DNA of 64,000 bases. It comes from Ryuthela nishihirai (lineage: Eukaryota > Arthropoda > Arachnida > Araneae > Heptathelidae). The position numbers and the translations under genes were made by a program. Of this stretch, positions 52,942 through 64,000 are shown piece by piece. How positions within the stretch are numbered: the stretch's first letter is position 1; each line of letters starts with the position of its first letter. Below the pieces are notes generated by a model. That model was not told where the DNA came from. It did no database searches and saw only the letters and a program-made list of their open reading frames with translations. Location: positions 5,887,156-5,951,155 of the forward strand of contig JAWZYU010000027.1 in assembly GCA_038380435.1 (NCBI GenBank), given 5' to 3'.

Positions 52942-53392
52942 CAGGGTGAATCTGAAAAAGTGGGCAAAACTTTACGGGGTGGTAGAACGCAGCTATACGA
53001 GCAATATTCGTCGTAGGAAGTATGGGCGGAACGCAAACGGCGAGCCGCTAGGTGGCGTTGGAAATGGTATAAAAGGGTCGGTCCTCGCACCCAACGGCAT
53101 TTCTACCGTGAATTGCCGAGAGGATGGCTGGTTATACTAACCACGAAATGGCGGATATGCACTTTTTGAGCAATTTCTTTGAGCATGTACCTCAATTACA
53201 TTCCTGTTAATAAAATGTTTTCTGAAGTATCTCCTCTCCTTCTTGTGTTCATTCTTTAAATGTGACAGTGGAAAACTACCTTTTAACTTCTCACCGCTTG
53301 CGTTCCGACCATACATTCTATGACGAATATTGCTCGTATAGCTGCGTTCTACCACCCCGTAAAGTTTTGCCCACTTTTTCAGATTCACTCTG
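52942..53392 (+). mobile_element. Non-autonomous DD41D element (451-bp deletion derivative)
   Basis: Terminal inverted repeats of nearly 100 bp begin 'cagggtgaatctgaaaaagt' and are flanked by TA (52940-52941, 53393-53394). The homologous locus at 50590-50935 has a single TATA at this point. The interior keeps the transposase start (ATG at 53124) and end only. Confidence 0.95.
53124..53210 (+). pseudogene. Internally deleted DD41D transposase, 28-codon remnant
   Basis: The frame starts MAGYTNHEMADMHFL, aligning with the N-terminus of the other DD41D proteins (ELADMHLAYG), and passes directly into SNFFEHVPQLHSC-stop, aligning with their last residues (NFEHLL). The join is in frame and removes about 320 codons, including all catalytic residues. 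Confidence 0.85.
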
Positions 53393-53620
53393 TATAAGTT
53401 GCCTTCAATTGCTGGAAAATGAACGCAGACTTCATTTTAGGAGTAATATCCTGGTTAGTGCTAATAATGTTGAATGTCCCTCTGAAAACTTTGCTGCCAC
53501 GTGTTCCTTTTGGCTGCAATTAGATAAGTCAATGGATATTGAATTATGGGTCATATGATCTTATTAAAGAATTAGACCATGAAAAATTAAAGATTCCATC
53601 AGAAAGTGCAGTTTTTCACA

Positions 53621-54095
53621 TGTTCCGTTTTTTGACCATTTGCACATCTACGCTCATAGCATTCATCCAGTCAGTTTGGGAGATATACACCGCTTCTTTC
53701 GCGGTGTTGCGATTTTCACTTCTTCATGTACTTAAAAACGGTAAAAATATTCTCATACATTTCGCCTTTGAGGGATAAGTAAAGATATAATCAGTATTCT
53801 TGCGAAATATTGTTTTGTTTCCGATTATGAATTTCAAAAATTTCACAGCTGAAGATATTAATCCTATACGAGGGAAAATAACTAACGAAATATAAATATA
53901 GATCTTACTGTGTTGTGACTGGGAATTGAATTGAAAACTTTGACAATATTGAAAGTTTCGGCGAGAGTTTGGAAATTAAAGCAACGTGTAATTCTTTTCG
54001 AAGGTTTTACATTTTAAAGCACATAGGAGGTTCATATCAAGTGAATGAAAATAGGGTAGTGCTATTCCGCGAAGTAGCTTTTCTTGACAGTCATT
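53621..54095. other. Unassigned sequence
   Basis: A short open frame continues from the THAP-like remnant to about 53778 without recognisable motifs; the rest is AT-rich. Confidence 0.45.
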
Positions 54096-54229
54096 GGCTA
54101 GACCATAGATTCCCAACGGGGGCGATACCGCCCCCCAGTGGGGGCTGGAGCCTTCCATGTGGGCGGTAGCGGATCCAGAGGCAAATGGGGGGCGTTGAGG
54201 CAGTCAAGAGGGGCGGTCAAATAAATAAA

Positions 54230-54745
54230 TAATTTTAATGGAATTTTCTGTGACAACCTTTTTATCTCTTCTGTGGTGTCTTCCTGGTGATTCTGGTCAT
54301 CCACTACCTCATCCGTCATGTACAGCTTTTCAACTGCAGATTGGACAATAAGTTCCCTGCTACCGCCTACTAGCGTACTGGTACGTCTGAAGTCGACTGA
54401 GATGCTCTCAAAAGTTCTCAAGATCACAGATTGGATATAAGCTTTAATATGTTTTCCCACTCCAAGTCGCTTTGAGTATGCTTTATGGTACGCAGTTACA
54501 ATACCATCCCACGTCAGAACGTAAGGTATAATATTAACATTACACTTGTGAATTAGGCTCAACTCATTAGCCAGCAGATCATACTTCCTCTTCTTTTCAA
54601 CCTCTACTGTCTGCAGGTTATCCTGAGATGTTATTCCTACTTCAATAATTGTAATCTCATTCAATACCTTAACATGCACTACTATATCAGGCTTATTATG
54701 TTGGACATGTGTGTCCGTCCTGATAGGCAAATCAACCTTGATGCA
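54230..54745 (-). pseudogene. R2/NeSL-type restriction-like endonuclease fragment inside the hAT
   Basis: The minus strand reads MPIRTDTHVQHNKPDIVVHV, then EITIIEVGITSQDNL, KKRKYDLLANELSLIHKC, VNIIPYVLTWDGIVTAYHK and ILRTFESISVDFRR. PD followed by E-x-G matches the PD-(D/E)xK fold of the C-terminal endonuclease of R2/R4-like LINEs. It is probably a 5'-truncated LINE insertion between the hAT left end and its gene. The downstream open frame into the terminal repeat is meaningless. Confidence 0.7.
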
Positions 54746-55257
54746 ATAATAATATAATAATAATAATAAATTTATTTAATTTAATATTTTTTATAATTAT
54801 TTTTTCATATAATAAAATACTTTGAAAATACCTGTTTTCATGAATAAATATTTTATCTAGCTATGTAAATTATCTTATTGTTATCGCGTTAAGAAGCATT
54901 TTTAAATTAGCATTAGGTATACCTATACCTAATTTGTTTTAGTTTAGAATAGATTGACGGTGACAAGTCCTTCAAGTTGATAGGCAAACACGCGGTTCAT
55001 GCAATTTAACATGTTTCGACAAGAATATGGGAGTTTGATATGATTTGTTTACGGAGCAAGTACGCCGGCATCGCAAACATACAAGTTAATGCGTGCACAA
55101 AATCAAATCTATGAAAGCGATAGCTCTAGGAATGTTTTATTATTTTTATGTGCTTCGCCATGATAAATAGTCGTGAGTGATAAGTGTTAGAAGTCATTAT
55201 AAACATTATTTTTATAACTATCTATAAATCTGTTGAGAAGTTAATTTGTATTTGGAA

Positions 55258-57036
55258 ATGTCTGAATCTACATCTAAAAAGAAATGCCGGCAGTACAGTA
55301 TTGAGTATTTGAACTATAGATTTACGTACTCTCCTACAAACCAATCATTACCTATGTGTTTAATTTGCCGAAAAGTTTTTTCAAATGAAGCTATGAAACC
55401 TTCTAGGCTACAAGAGCATTTAAATAAAATGCATGCTGATAAGAAGAACAAAGATTTATCCTATTTTCAAGAACTGGAAAAGCAATATTTAAAACAGCCA
55501 ACTATGTCAAACCTTTTTGCGTCGACTTATAAACAAGATGATGATGGACTACGAGCCTCATATAACGTTTCATTGTTAATCGCAAAAGCAGGAAAACCAC
55601 ACACAATTGGCGAGGAATTAATTTTGCCGGCAGTCAAAGAGATATTAAAAACTGTTCTTCATCATACGATACCGTCAGATATCATCAAAAAAATTCCTCT
55701 CAGTAATAATTCAGTGCAAAGAAGAATAGATGAAATGACAAAAGACGTTGAAATATCATTATGTGATTACTTAAAGACTTGCAAATTTTCCATTCAACTC
55801 GATGAATCAACTCTACCAAATAATGAAGCTCTACTCTTATCATACGTACGATTTATAAAAGAAGAAAAAATTGATGAAGAGTTATTATTTGCTAAAAATT
55901 TGGAATCTGATACAAAGGGAGAATCTATATTTAATACCATGCAAAAGTTTTTTCAAGAGAAAGAAATTCCTATTTGCAATATTTTGTCTGCTGCTACTGA
56001 TGGTGCTCCAGCAATGACAGGGCGTCATAAGGGTTTCATAGCGCATTTGAAACAAGCAGTACCAAATGTACTCGCTGTACATTGTATTATTCATAGTCAG
56101 CATTTGGTTGCAAAAAATTTGAATGAACGTCTGCATACGTCGCTCCATTACGTTATTAAAGCAATCAATAAGATTAGAAGCAATTAATTGAATGACCGAT
56201 TATTTGGTAAGCTTTGTAATGAAAATGATGAAGATTACAATCACTTGCTGCTGCACACAGAAGTACGTTGGCTCTCTAAAGGTATTTGTCTGAATCGTTT
56301 TTTCAATCTATATGACTCAGTACTGGACTTTCTTGAAGACAGAGACGAAAAATTGCGCGAAAACCTGATTACGTCAAAAAATGACATCGCTTATTTGACA
56401 GACCTGTTTAAAATATTTAATCAAGTTAATTTACAATTGCAAGGTGATGAGTTGAATTTAATTAAAACAAAAAACGTCATAGCCGCTTTTGCGGGAAAAC
56501 TTCTTCTCTTCAAATGAAATCTAGGTAGAGGTGAATTCAACCACTTTCCCACATTATCAGCAGTCTCTGCAAAACCGGAAGATTTACTTACTTACTGCCA
56601 ACACTTGGAAGTTCTTCATGTTGATTTTACAGAGCGTTTCCAAGATATTTTAAACATGAATATACCGAGTTGGGTTTTAGATCCTTTCGCAAACAGAGAT
56701 ACTGAAGAATCATCAAATTTAGAAGAGGAACTCTTAGAACTCATGACTAACGAGGTACTCAGAGTAAAATTCAAACATGGATACCAAGAGTTCTGGCTTC
56801 AAAAATCAATGCCAGTTCTCTACCCTGGATTGTGGGTAATAGTACAGAAGTTTTCAATTGCATTTCATTCGTCCTATATGGCTGAGCATGGATTCAGTGC
56901 AGTAGCTAATTTACTGTCAAAGAAGAGGAACAGACTACACATCACTGAACGTGGCGATCTGCGATTGATGTTAACGAAATTGGAACCCGACATTAACAAA
57001 TTGTTACCACTCCACCAGCCTCAACCATCTCATTAA
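55258..57036 (+). pseudogene. hAT transposase with two nonsense codons
   Basis: A single frame from ATG 55258 to TAA 57034-57036 is broken only by TAA at 56185-56187 and TGA at 56515-56517. Numbering from an in-frame TTG at 55246, a BED-type finger uses C38, C41, H58 and H63; Asp186 (IQLDEST) and Asp252 (AATDGAPAM) fit the first two catalytic acids; HCIIHSQHL fits the CxxH motif. The C-terminus MAEHGFSAVANLLSKKRNRL is the hAT dimerisation region. About 592 residues, normal for ZBED5/SCAND3-like hAT proteins. It would excise and reinsert the element; as read it is inactive. Confidence 0.95.
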
Positions 57037-57337
57037 TTTTTTCATTTATTATTAATTTTGTGTTTATCTCATTATTTTTTATTTCTTATTGATTCTGTGT
57101 TTATTTTTAAAATTTTAATAAACAATTTTATTGTACATTTGGTTGTCGTTTTATTAATTTCTGCTTTATGATTTTTAATAGATAAATAAACAGATAAATT
57201 AGGTACAGATAATATGCAACAATATTTTAATATTTCATATAAAATTAACTGTTATGGAATAAGGGGGGCGTTGAAATTTTTGTTGTCTTCTAAAGGGGGC
57301 GACGGTCCAGAAAAGGTTGGGAATCACTGGGCTAGAC

Positions 57338-60300
57338 GTTTGACGACAGCAAGAAGAATGGTCGGAAACAAAGCTTATGAGAAGCGTGCCTAACACAGTA
57401 ACGATCTTCTGTTGACAGAAAATTTAAACAGACAGAAAAAAAATACTATTTTAATTTTGTTTTTGAGGTCTAGGTAACTATCAGAAATTTTTTTTTTATT
57501 AATATACAGTCGGCGATTACTTCATTAGATACATCTTATTCTTCTCTACGTTACAAGAAAAATGGGATGTCCTTATTCAGGCTTTCCCATCATTAGATAC
57601 AGTTCCGTGTTATGTCAACAGTAAGCTTTTTATAAAAGAAATGTGACGGAAGGTAATTTAAAGATGTTAAATGAATTGCAATTCCGATTTTTAACAATAT
57701 TCGTTCGTTATTTAGAGAGTTAAGGAAATTGGGATATTTAAGAACAATAATTCCAGTTTAAGAATTTGCTCTGAAAAGTTAATAAAAATAAGTTAATACG
57801 AAACTAACCTGGTTATTCGAAACTTTATAACACGTTTAAGAGTATTTTGAGCTGTTCCATTGTAATTATGCCAATTTTTCTCAATTTCGATTTTTTTTTT
57901 TGGCAGAAAGAGCTAGTTTGCTAAATATTCTACTTTCATAACTTTAAATACTAAACGAATACTGATACAGATATGAAACCCATCGAGATTTAGACAGATC
58001 TCAGATCTTTAAATTATCTTTGGTCACTTTAAATTATCTTTTTTTTAATTATCTTTGGTCAATATAATTTTTCACAAGAAGGTTAAGAAGTTGCTGTATT
58101 TTGTATATGAACAACTTGAATGGGCCACTTAATAAAGGCCCATTGAGTGGTTTTCATGATTATATCATTTGTGCTTCGCATCGAATTACTACAGAATTTG
58201 TATTATATGATTCTGAATAATTATTTTGATCTTGCTTCTAAAATTGAATTTGATGGAATTAAAAAAAAAACAGTTCTCAATTTATTACACTTATTTCCAA
58301 CTAGGTTAATAATCGTAAACAAAATTGTAAAAAAAAAATCAAATTTTTGCCACTGAATTACTGTTTTCAATTATTTCCATTCCAAAAGACATTTAAATCT
58401 CATCTGGAGTAAACAAAACTTTTTCACATTTCGCATCGAACGTGATACCAACCCACGTTGTATACGTTGAGAACTCGAATACAATGTCCATGTGAAGAAT
58501 CTCAAATACAATGTATTAAGAAACTGAATGGATGATAAAGATTTCCGAATATTACTCTCACATAAAAGACCTCGAATGCTATGCCAATGTAAAGTATTCG
58601 GATTCGATGACTGTTTTACCGCGTAGGCGAATCTTGTGCAAATAGTTGCGAACAAGCATCGTATATAGAAAGTATCGAATACATTCCTATAAAAAAAATC
58701 AGAAGAAATGCTTAAAAAGTTCCGAATAAATTGTTCAATTTAGTCTTCGATAAGATATTCATTCAAATAAATTTTAAAACGAATATTTATCATCTTGTTT
58801 ATCACTAACGTATAACGTACAAAATGGTATATCATTGGTTTCGTACCGCAACCAAACCTTTAAAGTTACAACAGAAAAATAAAAACCTTATTTCTAAAAT
58901 ATCCACTACTTCGAAAGTCTGTGTTTCATGATGTTGTTTACCGAAAATATTTCGGTTTTGAAGGATCATTTTCATTCAACGTCACACTATTCAGCATCTC
59001 CATTACCGAATAAAAAGGACTGAGTATGAAGCGTCAATTTACTCAAATTAACGTCTATAAATATCCTTCTTAAGCAATCTTCCCTTGTTAGGTAGTTTTA
59101 TTTAATAAACAGGAAAATTAATATTAAAGTGGCAGCGATCAGTTTTTGTGGATGTAAAGTGGGTTAAAAATGAAAAACAAAGGCATTTTTACCGAAAGCA
59201 TAGTTCGGGGACTAATTTTGTTTACATATTCTCCTTGTCTCCAAAGATCCAATTAATTAATATGCTCCATTTGATAATGAGATTCAGTTCAGTAATGTGA
59301 AGTGACGATATATAATACCTCCTATAAATATACCTCCTATAAAGTGATTTCCTCTGTCTTTCAGATCATGTGTTAATCCTCCACAGTAATGAATAATACG
59401 TTAATAATATGCTAGAATAGGAGAGATTATATGATTTAAAAAATATCATTCATTTTAATGTAGGTTGCAAAATTATGCCGTTAAATTACCGAGTGATACT
59501 TTATATACTCTTCATTACATATTTTGAGCAAATACGAATCTTAATATGTTGTTACGACAGATGAACGAACAACAACGAAACAGTGATGATATGGATCATT
59601 TTGATGCTCGCGTGAGGCTTCAACATGTGAATTACGTCAGAAGCCGTTTGCAACAGTAAAAACTTGAAGAATAACTTTGTAAAAAGAGAAGAATAAGAGA
59701 AACTTCTCGATAATAGTGGAATGTGTATTTTTTTTTCTCTAGGTGATTTAGCATCAAGTTAATCTTAGGAAAGTAATCCAAGGCATTTAAAGATATGACT
59801 GAGGAGGTAATATGTTAGTCGAGCAAGCAGAAGTGAACGAAACTTCTCTGTTGGAAGAGTTTATCGTCTGATGAATGGTTATTTTTATTTGTAAAAAGAT
59901 CTCGTAAGAGTAATCCTAGTAATTTACAAGTATATTCGCAAAGATAAATATGTCATTTATTGAGTATTGTAAACAGTATTCTTTTATGCTTTGAGAATTA
60001 TAAAAACTGCTCTTTATAGTAATACCTATAAAATAATCTTTTAGATGGTTTAGTTTCATATTGATGAAGATTAGGATTTGTGTTGGTTGAATGTAGTTCA
60101 TAATATAAATGTTTTTATTCATACTTTTGTAATAAATTACCCTATTTAAGAATTTTTGTTGTTAAATATTCTTTTGAACTCACGCTCGAGATTTCCCTAT
60201 TATAAATTTATAACAATATCATCAGGCTCTGTCGAACCTTAAAAATGTTTCATTCATCTCTAAAAATAAGAAAAAATTTTAATGTCGACAGACCGACGAT

Positions 60301-60451
60301 AGAGTGAAAAGTTAACTCGTTGTTTAAAAACGAGTTAAGAAGAAAAAGCCATTTTGTTACTTTACTTGAGCAACACAGCATCAAAATCTCCGGTAGTTTT
60401 AGAATTATATTATGCTATTTATAATGTTAATCCAGTTTTTGACTATGTTTT
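57338..60451. other. Unassigned AT-rich sequence
   Basis: About 3.1 kb with no TE recognised. The only coding hint is the small frame at 59561-59659. Confidence 0.5.
59561..59659 (+). CDS. Possible short exon or small ORF (tentative)
   Basis: ATG immediately follows 'ttgttacgacag', which looks like a 3' splice site, and the 32-codon frame MNEQQRNSDDMDHFDARVRL continues to TAA without AT-driven bias. A GT at 59656-59657 could act as a donor. The product is not recognised. It could be chance. Confidence 0.18.
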   Translation: MNEQQRNSDDMDHFDARVRLQHVNYVRSRLQQ

Positions 60452-60462
60452 CTGAAACACGA

Positions 60463-60871
60463 GGGGGCGGGGGTGGCTCAATCGGTAGTGCGCCAGGCTC
60501 GTAATCTGTAGTTCCCAGGTTCGAGTCCCAGCTAGGTCAGCGTTGAGATTTATCTCCGCAAAATTCCCCGCGCTACCCACGGTCAGTAGGGGACACCGAT
60601 GGGCTTGGAAAGGCCGCTGTCCATCGGATGGGACCCCGTGGGCCCGTGTGCAGGGCCGAGCCGTGGCCCTGTGTGCGGGAGAGCCATACCCTGTGCACGT
60701 TAAAGAACACGCTGGATGGCCTTGACGGGAGGCTACCATCTGTCTCTCAACAGCTGTTCTAGTGGGTCCCCTCCCCCAACCTTCTCTGAGCCTTCGGGGT
60801 CCATGTGACCTGGCCATTTAGCCGATGGTGTGCAAAAAAGTGCCGCTCAGAGGTAAAACAACCCAATCCAA
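60463..60871 (+). mobile_element. SINE-A copy, full length with internal insertion
   Basis: Head 'ggtggctcaatcggtagtgc' and B box 'ggttcgagtcc' are present. Around 60635-60670 an extra GC-rich segment duplicates 'ccgtggccc'-like sequence. Perfect 11-bp duplication 'ctgaaacacga' at 60452-60462 and 60872-60882. Confidence 0.94.
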
Positions 60872-60882
60872 CTGAAACACGA

Positions 60883-61734
60883 AATTGTTGCTCATGAGGC
60901 CACATTTCATATTGATGTAAACATAATTTTATTTGCTGATTTGAAAGGCAAACAATCATTTCTTGTCTGCATTTCTATCTGTCACTTCATTTGTTTTGAA
61001 CTCAAAGCGAGCACTCTTTGCAGGTGGGGGAATTTGAATGACAAACAGTGTCTTTTTATTATTGGAAAAAATTCCAAGAATTGAAAATATAGAACTCGAA
61101 AAAATGGCAAAAAATAATTTAGAAAAACAAATCATCATTAAACACCAACAATATTACAAATCACTTATACATAATTGCTGAACTTAGGGGACTTTCTGAA
61201 AAATGGGAGACAAGAATGACAATTTTTACCGCATCATGAATCTTATTATTTATACCTTTAATTTTGCTCCGTCAAATAGTTAATATTTTACTGGGCTCAG
61301 ACAGTTATACACGATAATCCTACCATTTCATCTCTTCGTTTTATTTAGTTGTTATTAACGACTGTAAACTATTCATTGTCATTTAAAAATGCAAAATTGT
61401 TGTAAGAATGTTTTAATTTTTTGCATTTGTAAGGAAACAGAAATTTTTTTCTGATATACTGCAAGCGAGTTAGTGTGCATGTAAACCATGCGTAACATCT
61501 CAAAGCTAGCAAACCGAGCCTAAAGTCTGAAACATCTAAATCCCGGTCGTTTCCCATTACGCTGGGGAAGTCAAAGCTGACAATTACATATGACCAGATT
61601 TTCAGCCACGCATGCGCGCAAATGCGGGACTTGCAGGACTGAATATGGATAACGTCTCCTATCCCTAATTCAATGGCACTTTAGTGTATGTTCGCAAAGT
61701 GTTGTTGAGCATGAGAAAGATTTAGGAACACTTC
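60883..61734. other. Unassigned sequence
   Basis: No family recognised; contains 'acgcatgcgcgcaaatgcgg' near 61610. Confidence 0.45.
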
Positions 61735-64000
61735 AGGATATTTTGAATTCTGTCGAGAAAGGAGGACCTTTTGGTATTGGTAGTTGTAATGGCAATGGGT
61801 AACCTCTCCTACAGGTAAGTAAAGTTAATTGTATAAGAATACCTAACACTTACTACAGACATCACAACGTTCATAAGTACTCATAGGTTTCACTAGATGG
61901 GCTGCATAGGAATACGATTGATTACAGGTTAATAACAGGAAACGGGCGAGTTCTATTAGGAACATCAGGTCATACAGGGAAGCTGAAATTGGATCTGACC
62001 AAGTTGCCTTTAACACTGAAGCTCTGAAAAACCCAGCTACAGCAAAAGTTTAGCATAATAGGTTACTTTGTTATTATGATCGACGGGTTTTATGCAATAA
62101 TGAAGTATTTTAAACAGGACTTTTTTGAAACTAAAAGCACTCTTTTAGGTAAAAGGGAGTAGAGGAGGCAAGATTTTTTGAGTGATAACGCACTGGAGCT
62201 GATTTTGGAGAGAAGGAATTGTAGGAATGTCCTTAATCAATACCCTACTAATCTTAACGGAAAGCGCTACAAAGAACTTAATAAACGTGTAAAGGATCAG
62301 TTAACAGCTGATAAGAATCTTTGGCTGATAAAGCCGAGGAAGCAGTTAAACAGCTCAACAGCAGAGAGCTGTACCAGATAGTTAATATTTTGTGTGATAG
62401 AAAACGGACAGGTATACAGGGATTGAAAGATAAACAAGATAAGGTTATAAGAAGGTGAAGATTCTGTCATGGCTAGGTGGTCTGAGCATTTCAGTGATGT
62501 TCTTAACAATACGGTTAGTTCTACTTCCATTGTTTGTAATGATGATGTATGCATTACTGGGTTTAATGTTGGCCCTGTATCACAATCTGCAGTTATTTTG
62601 TCTCTTTCTAAACTTACATCCCCAGAGGTAGATGAAATTACTACTGAAATGCTTCGAACTGGAAATATTTCTGTTATTACATGGCTGATTGAAATTGTGA
62701 ATATCTTTTATGATAAATGCGTTGTTTTTAAGAATTTTTCCAGAGTTATTATTGTCTTATTTTTAAAAATAGGTGATCACAGTTCATGTGATAACTGTAG
62801 GGGCATCAGCCTACTTTCTGATCCAGGTAAGGTTCTTTGCAAGATTGTGCTTAATAGAATTAAGAATATGGTTGACAAGCAATTGTGTGATGAGCAATGT
62901 GGATTCAGAAGTGGTAGGGGATGTATTGATCAGATTTATTCACTTAGGCAGATTTTTGAGAAATGTTTAGAGTTTAAGAAGCTTTTGGTTACCACTTTGT
63001 AGATTACAAAATGGCTTTTGACACTTTTGATCGTCAAAATTTGTGATTGATCGGAGATCGTGTGGCATACCCGACAAGTTAGCGTAATGAAAGCTCTCTA
63101 TAATAACACTAAGTCATGTGGGAGAGTTGGTAAGGCTTGTAGCAATTGGTTTAGCATTGCTTCCGGTGTTCCACAAGGGTGCATTTTATCTCTTTTTCTT
63201 TTTGGTTTGGCTACTGATTATGATATTTAGAATTTTTTCAAAGGAAACCTTCTGACCTTAAGTGGTCTAGAGATTAATTATGCTGATCATTTGGCAATAA
63301 TATTGATGAGATGAACTCTTTCATTTCAGCTGTTCATGAGACTGGTAGTAGAATAGCTTTGGTGACAAACAAATATGCTCGGAAAAAAAATAAAGTGATA
63401 ATAAATTGGTCAGGCAGGTTGTAGTTCAATTAATATGAATGGTTGCACTCTTGAGCAGTTGTTACAGTTTTATTTTCTTCGGAGCTACGTAACAGATACT
63501 GGTGATTAAACAAAAAAATAAGGATTGCTGCTTAGACTTTTAAGAATGTATGGAGAGTGCGGAGAAATAGGTGTTACACCTAAAGACTAAAATCAGTCTA
63601 TGAAACTGTTTCCTCCTTTCTAAAACTATTTATGGTACCGAAACATGGACCCTTGTAAAGATAACTAGAAACGTGATGCCTTTGATTCTAGGTGCCTACG
63701 CAGTATCTTAGCATTAGGTTATTTTACTTTGTAAGTAATAATGAGATTAGGCAAAAGTACCATCAATCTCTTTTGAGCAGCATATTGGGCAGAGAGAGAT
63801 CGCATTTTTTGGTCATGTTGTCCGTATGTATAACTATAGTTTAGTGAATATGGGTATGAACAGTGTGGCCTCAGAAAGAGGGAAGACCTAGAATGCTTTG
63901 GGTAGACAATGTCAATCAGGACCTCGTTAGAATTGGTCTACAGTGGCCAGATGCAACTGTTGTAGGTGAAGACAGACACGTTTGGAGAACTACATTGCAC
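61735..64000 (+). mobile_element. RTE-like LINE copy (L6), heavily decayed, runs off the window
   Basis: Begins inside the endonuclease region ('ggatattttgaattctgtcg', with an internal deletion relative to 15000), then 'cataagtactcataggtttc', then the RT frame at 62469-63002: VDEITTEMLRTGN, RGISLLSDPGKVLCKIVLNR and DEQCGFRSGRGCIDQIYSLR. Later sequence has many stops; the catalytic box near 63285 reads YADH. It shows the uninterrupted order across the site where the hAT entered the other copy. Confidence 0.88.

Larger units (their letters stand above)
52795..53620 (+). pseudogene. THAP/P-like transposase, C-terminal region (copy b)
   Basis: After an acceptor-like 'ctatatctacag' the frame gives VIWAFDMDEFLIPYLFEHYC and LGKFKNDDLGLFVMYCQMPC, then is interrupted at 52941 by a 451-bp transposon. 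It resumes at 53395 with the same residues as copy a (CLQLLENERRLHFRSNILV, FWLQLDKSMDIE). A one-base change near 53550 shifts the frame before GSYDLIKELDHEKLKIPS. Function tentative, as for copy a. Confidence 0.6.
54104..57329 (+). mobile_element. hAT transposon (ZBED-like) with 8-bp target duplication
   Basis: The left end 'catagattcccaac' and the right end (reverse complement 'cagtgattcccaac') are terminal inverted repeats. The perfect 8-bp duplication 'ggctagac' lies at 54096-54103 and 57330-57337, the size diagnostic of hAT. GC-rich 'gggggcg' motifs lie just inside both ends. Length 3226 bp, with one transposase gene and an embedded endonuclease fragment. Confidence 0.96.

Noticed and set aside
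54098..54730. Complete 210-codon protein on the minus strand
   Set aside because: Only the first half resembles a LINE endonuclease; the second half reads through hAT non-coding sequence into the terminal repeat.

Overview
This is eukaryotic, AT-rich, non-coding-dominated DNA: no operons, no Shine-Dalgarno sites, and reading frames that belong almost entirely to transposable elements (TEs). The mix points to an arthropod: Tc1/mariner elements, two tRNA-derived SINE families, RTE-like and CR1/Jockey-like LINEs, hAT, P/THAP-type and Polinton fragments. I favour an arachnid such as a spider, but that rests on my impression of the TE families. I found no convincing intact host gene. The only long undamaged coding frame is a LINE reverse transcriptase (42827-44893, minus).

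Layout. 1-6 kb: minisatellites, a DD-D mariner with 168-bp terminal repeats (1951-3515), and a fold-back element amid three SINE-B copies. 8.2-16.4 kb: a Polinton-type DNA polymerase B gene apparently split in two (8255-8642 and 16010-16380, both minus) around 7.4 kb of nested and rearranged TEs. An RTE-like LINE there was hit by a hAT element (8-bp duplication ATAAGTAC at 12055-12062 and 14740-14747), and one side was later inverted. 17-24 kb: two Tc1 elements, each carrying a SINE-A with a perfect target-site duplication, and a 123-bp satellite array between them. 26.6-31.7 kb: a broken mariner holding a SINE and two MITEs, then a 35-bp minisatellite of roughly 49 units.

34-36 kb holds a Tc1 fragment and a LINE tail. 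37.4-38.9 kb is a nearly intact DD41D mariner with one frameshift. 40-48.7 kb carries minus-strand pieces of a P-element/THAP-type gene with plausible splice sites. Its introns hold a minisatellite, a second DD41D element, an intact LINE inside that element, a SINE-A and an RTE-like LINE. 50.5-53.6 kb holds two inverted copies of another THAP/P-like gene; one copy has a 451-bp non-autonomous DD41D element that the other lacks, giving an in-window empty site. 54.1-57.3 kb is a complete hAT element with an 8-bp target duplication, two nonsense codons and an embedded R2-type endonuclease fragment. 57.3-60.4 kb is featureless apart from a tentative small ORF; 61.7-64 kb is a decayed RTE-like LINE running off the edge.

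These genes do not form a pathway. What ties the window together is insertion order, readable from TA, 8-bp and 7-14-bp target duplications. I see no clearly novel biochemical system. The most interesting items are the split-THAP P-like gene, the hAT-marked inversion inside the interrupted Polinton polymerase, and the DD41D family caught at four stages of decay.
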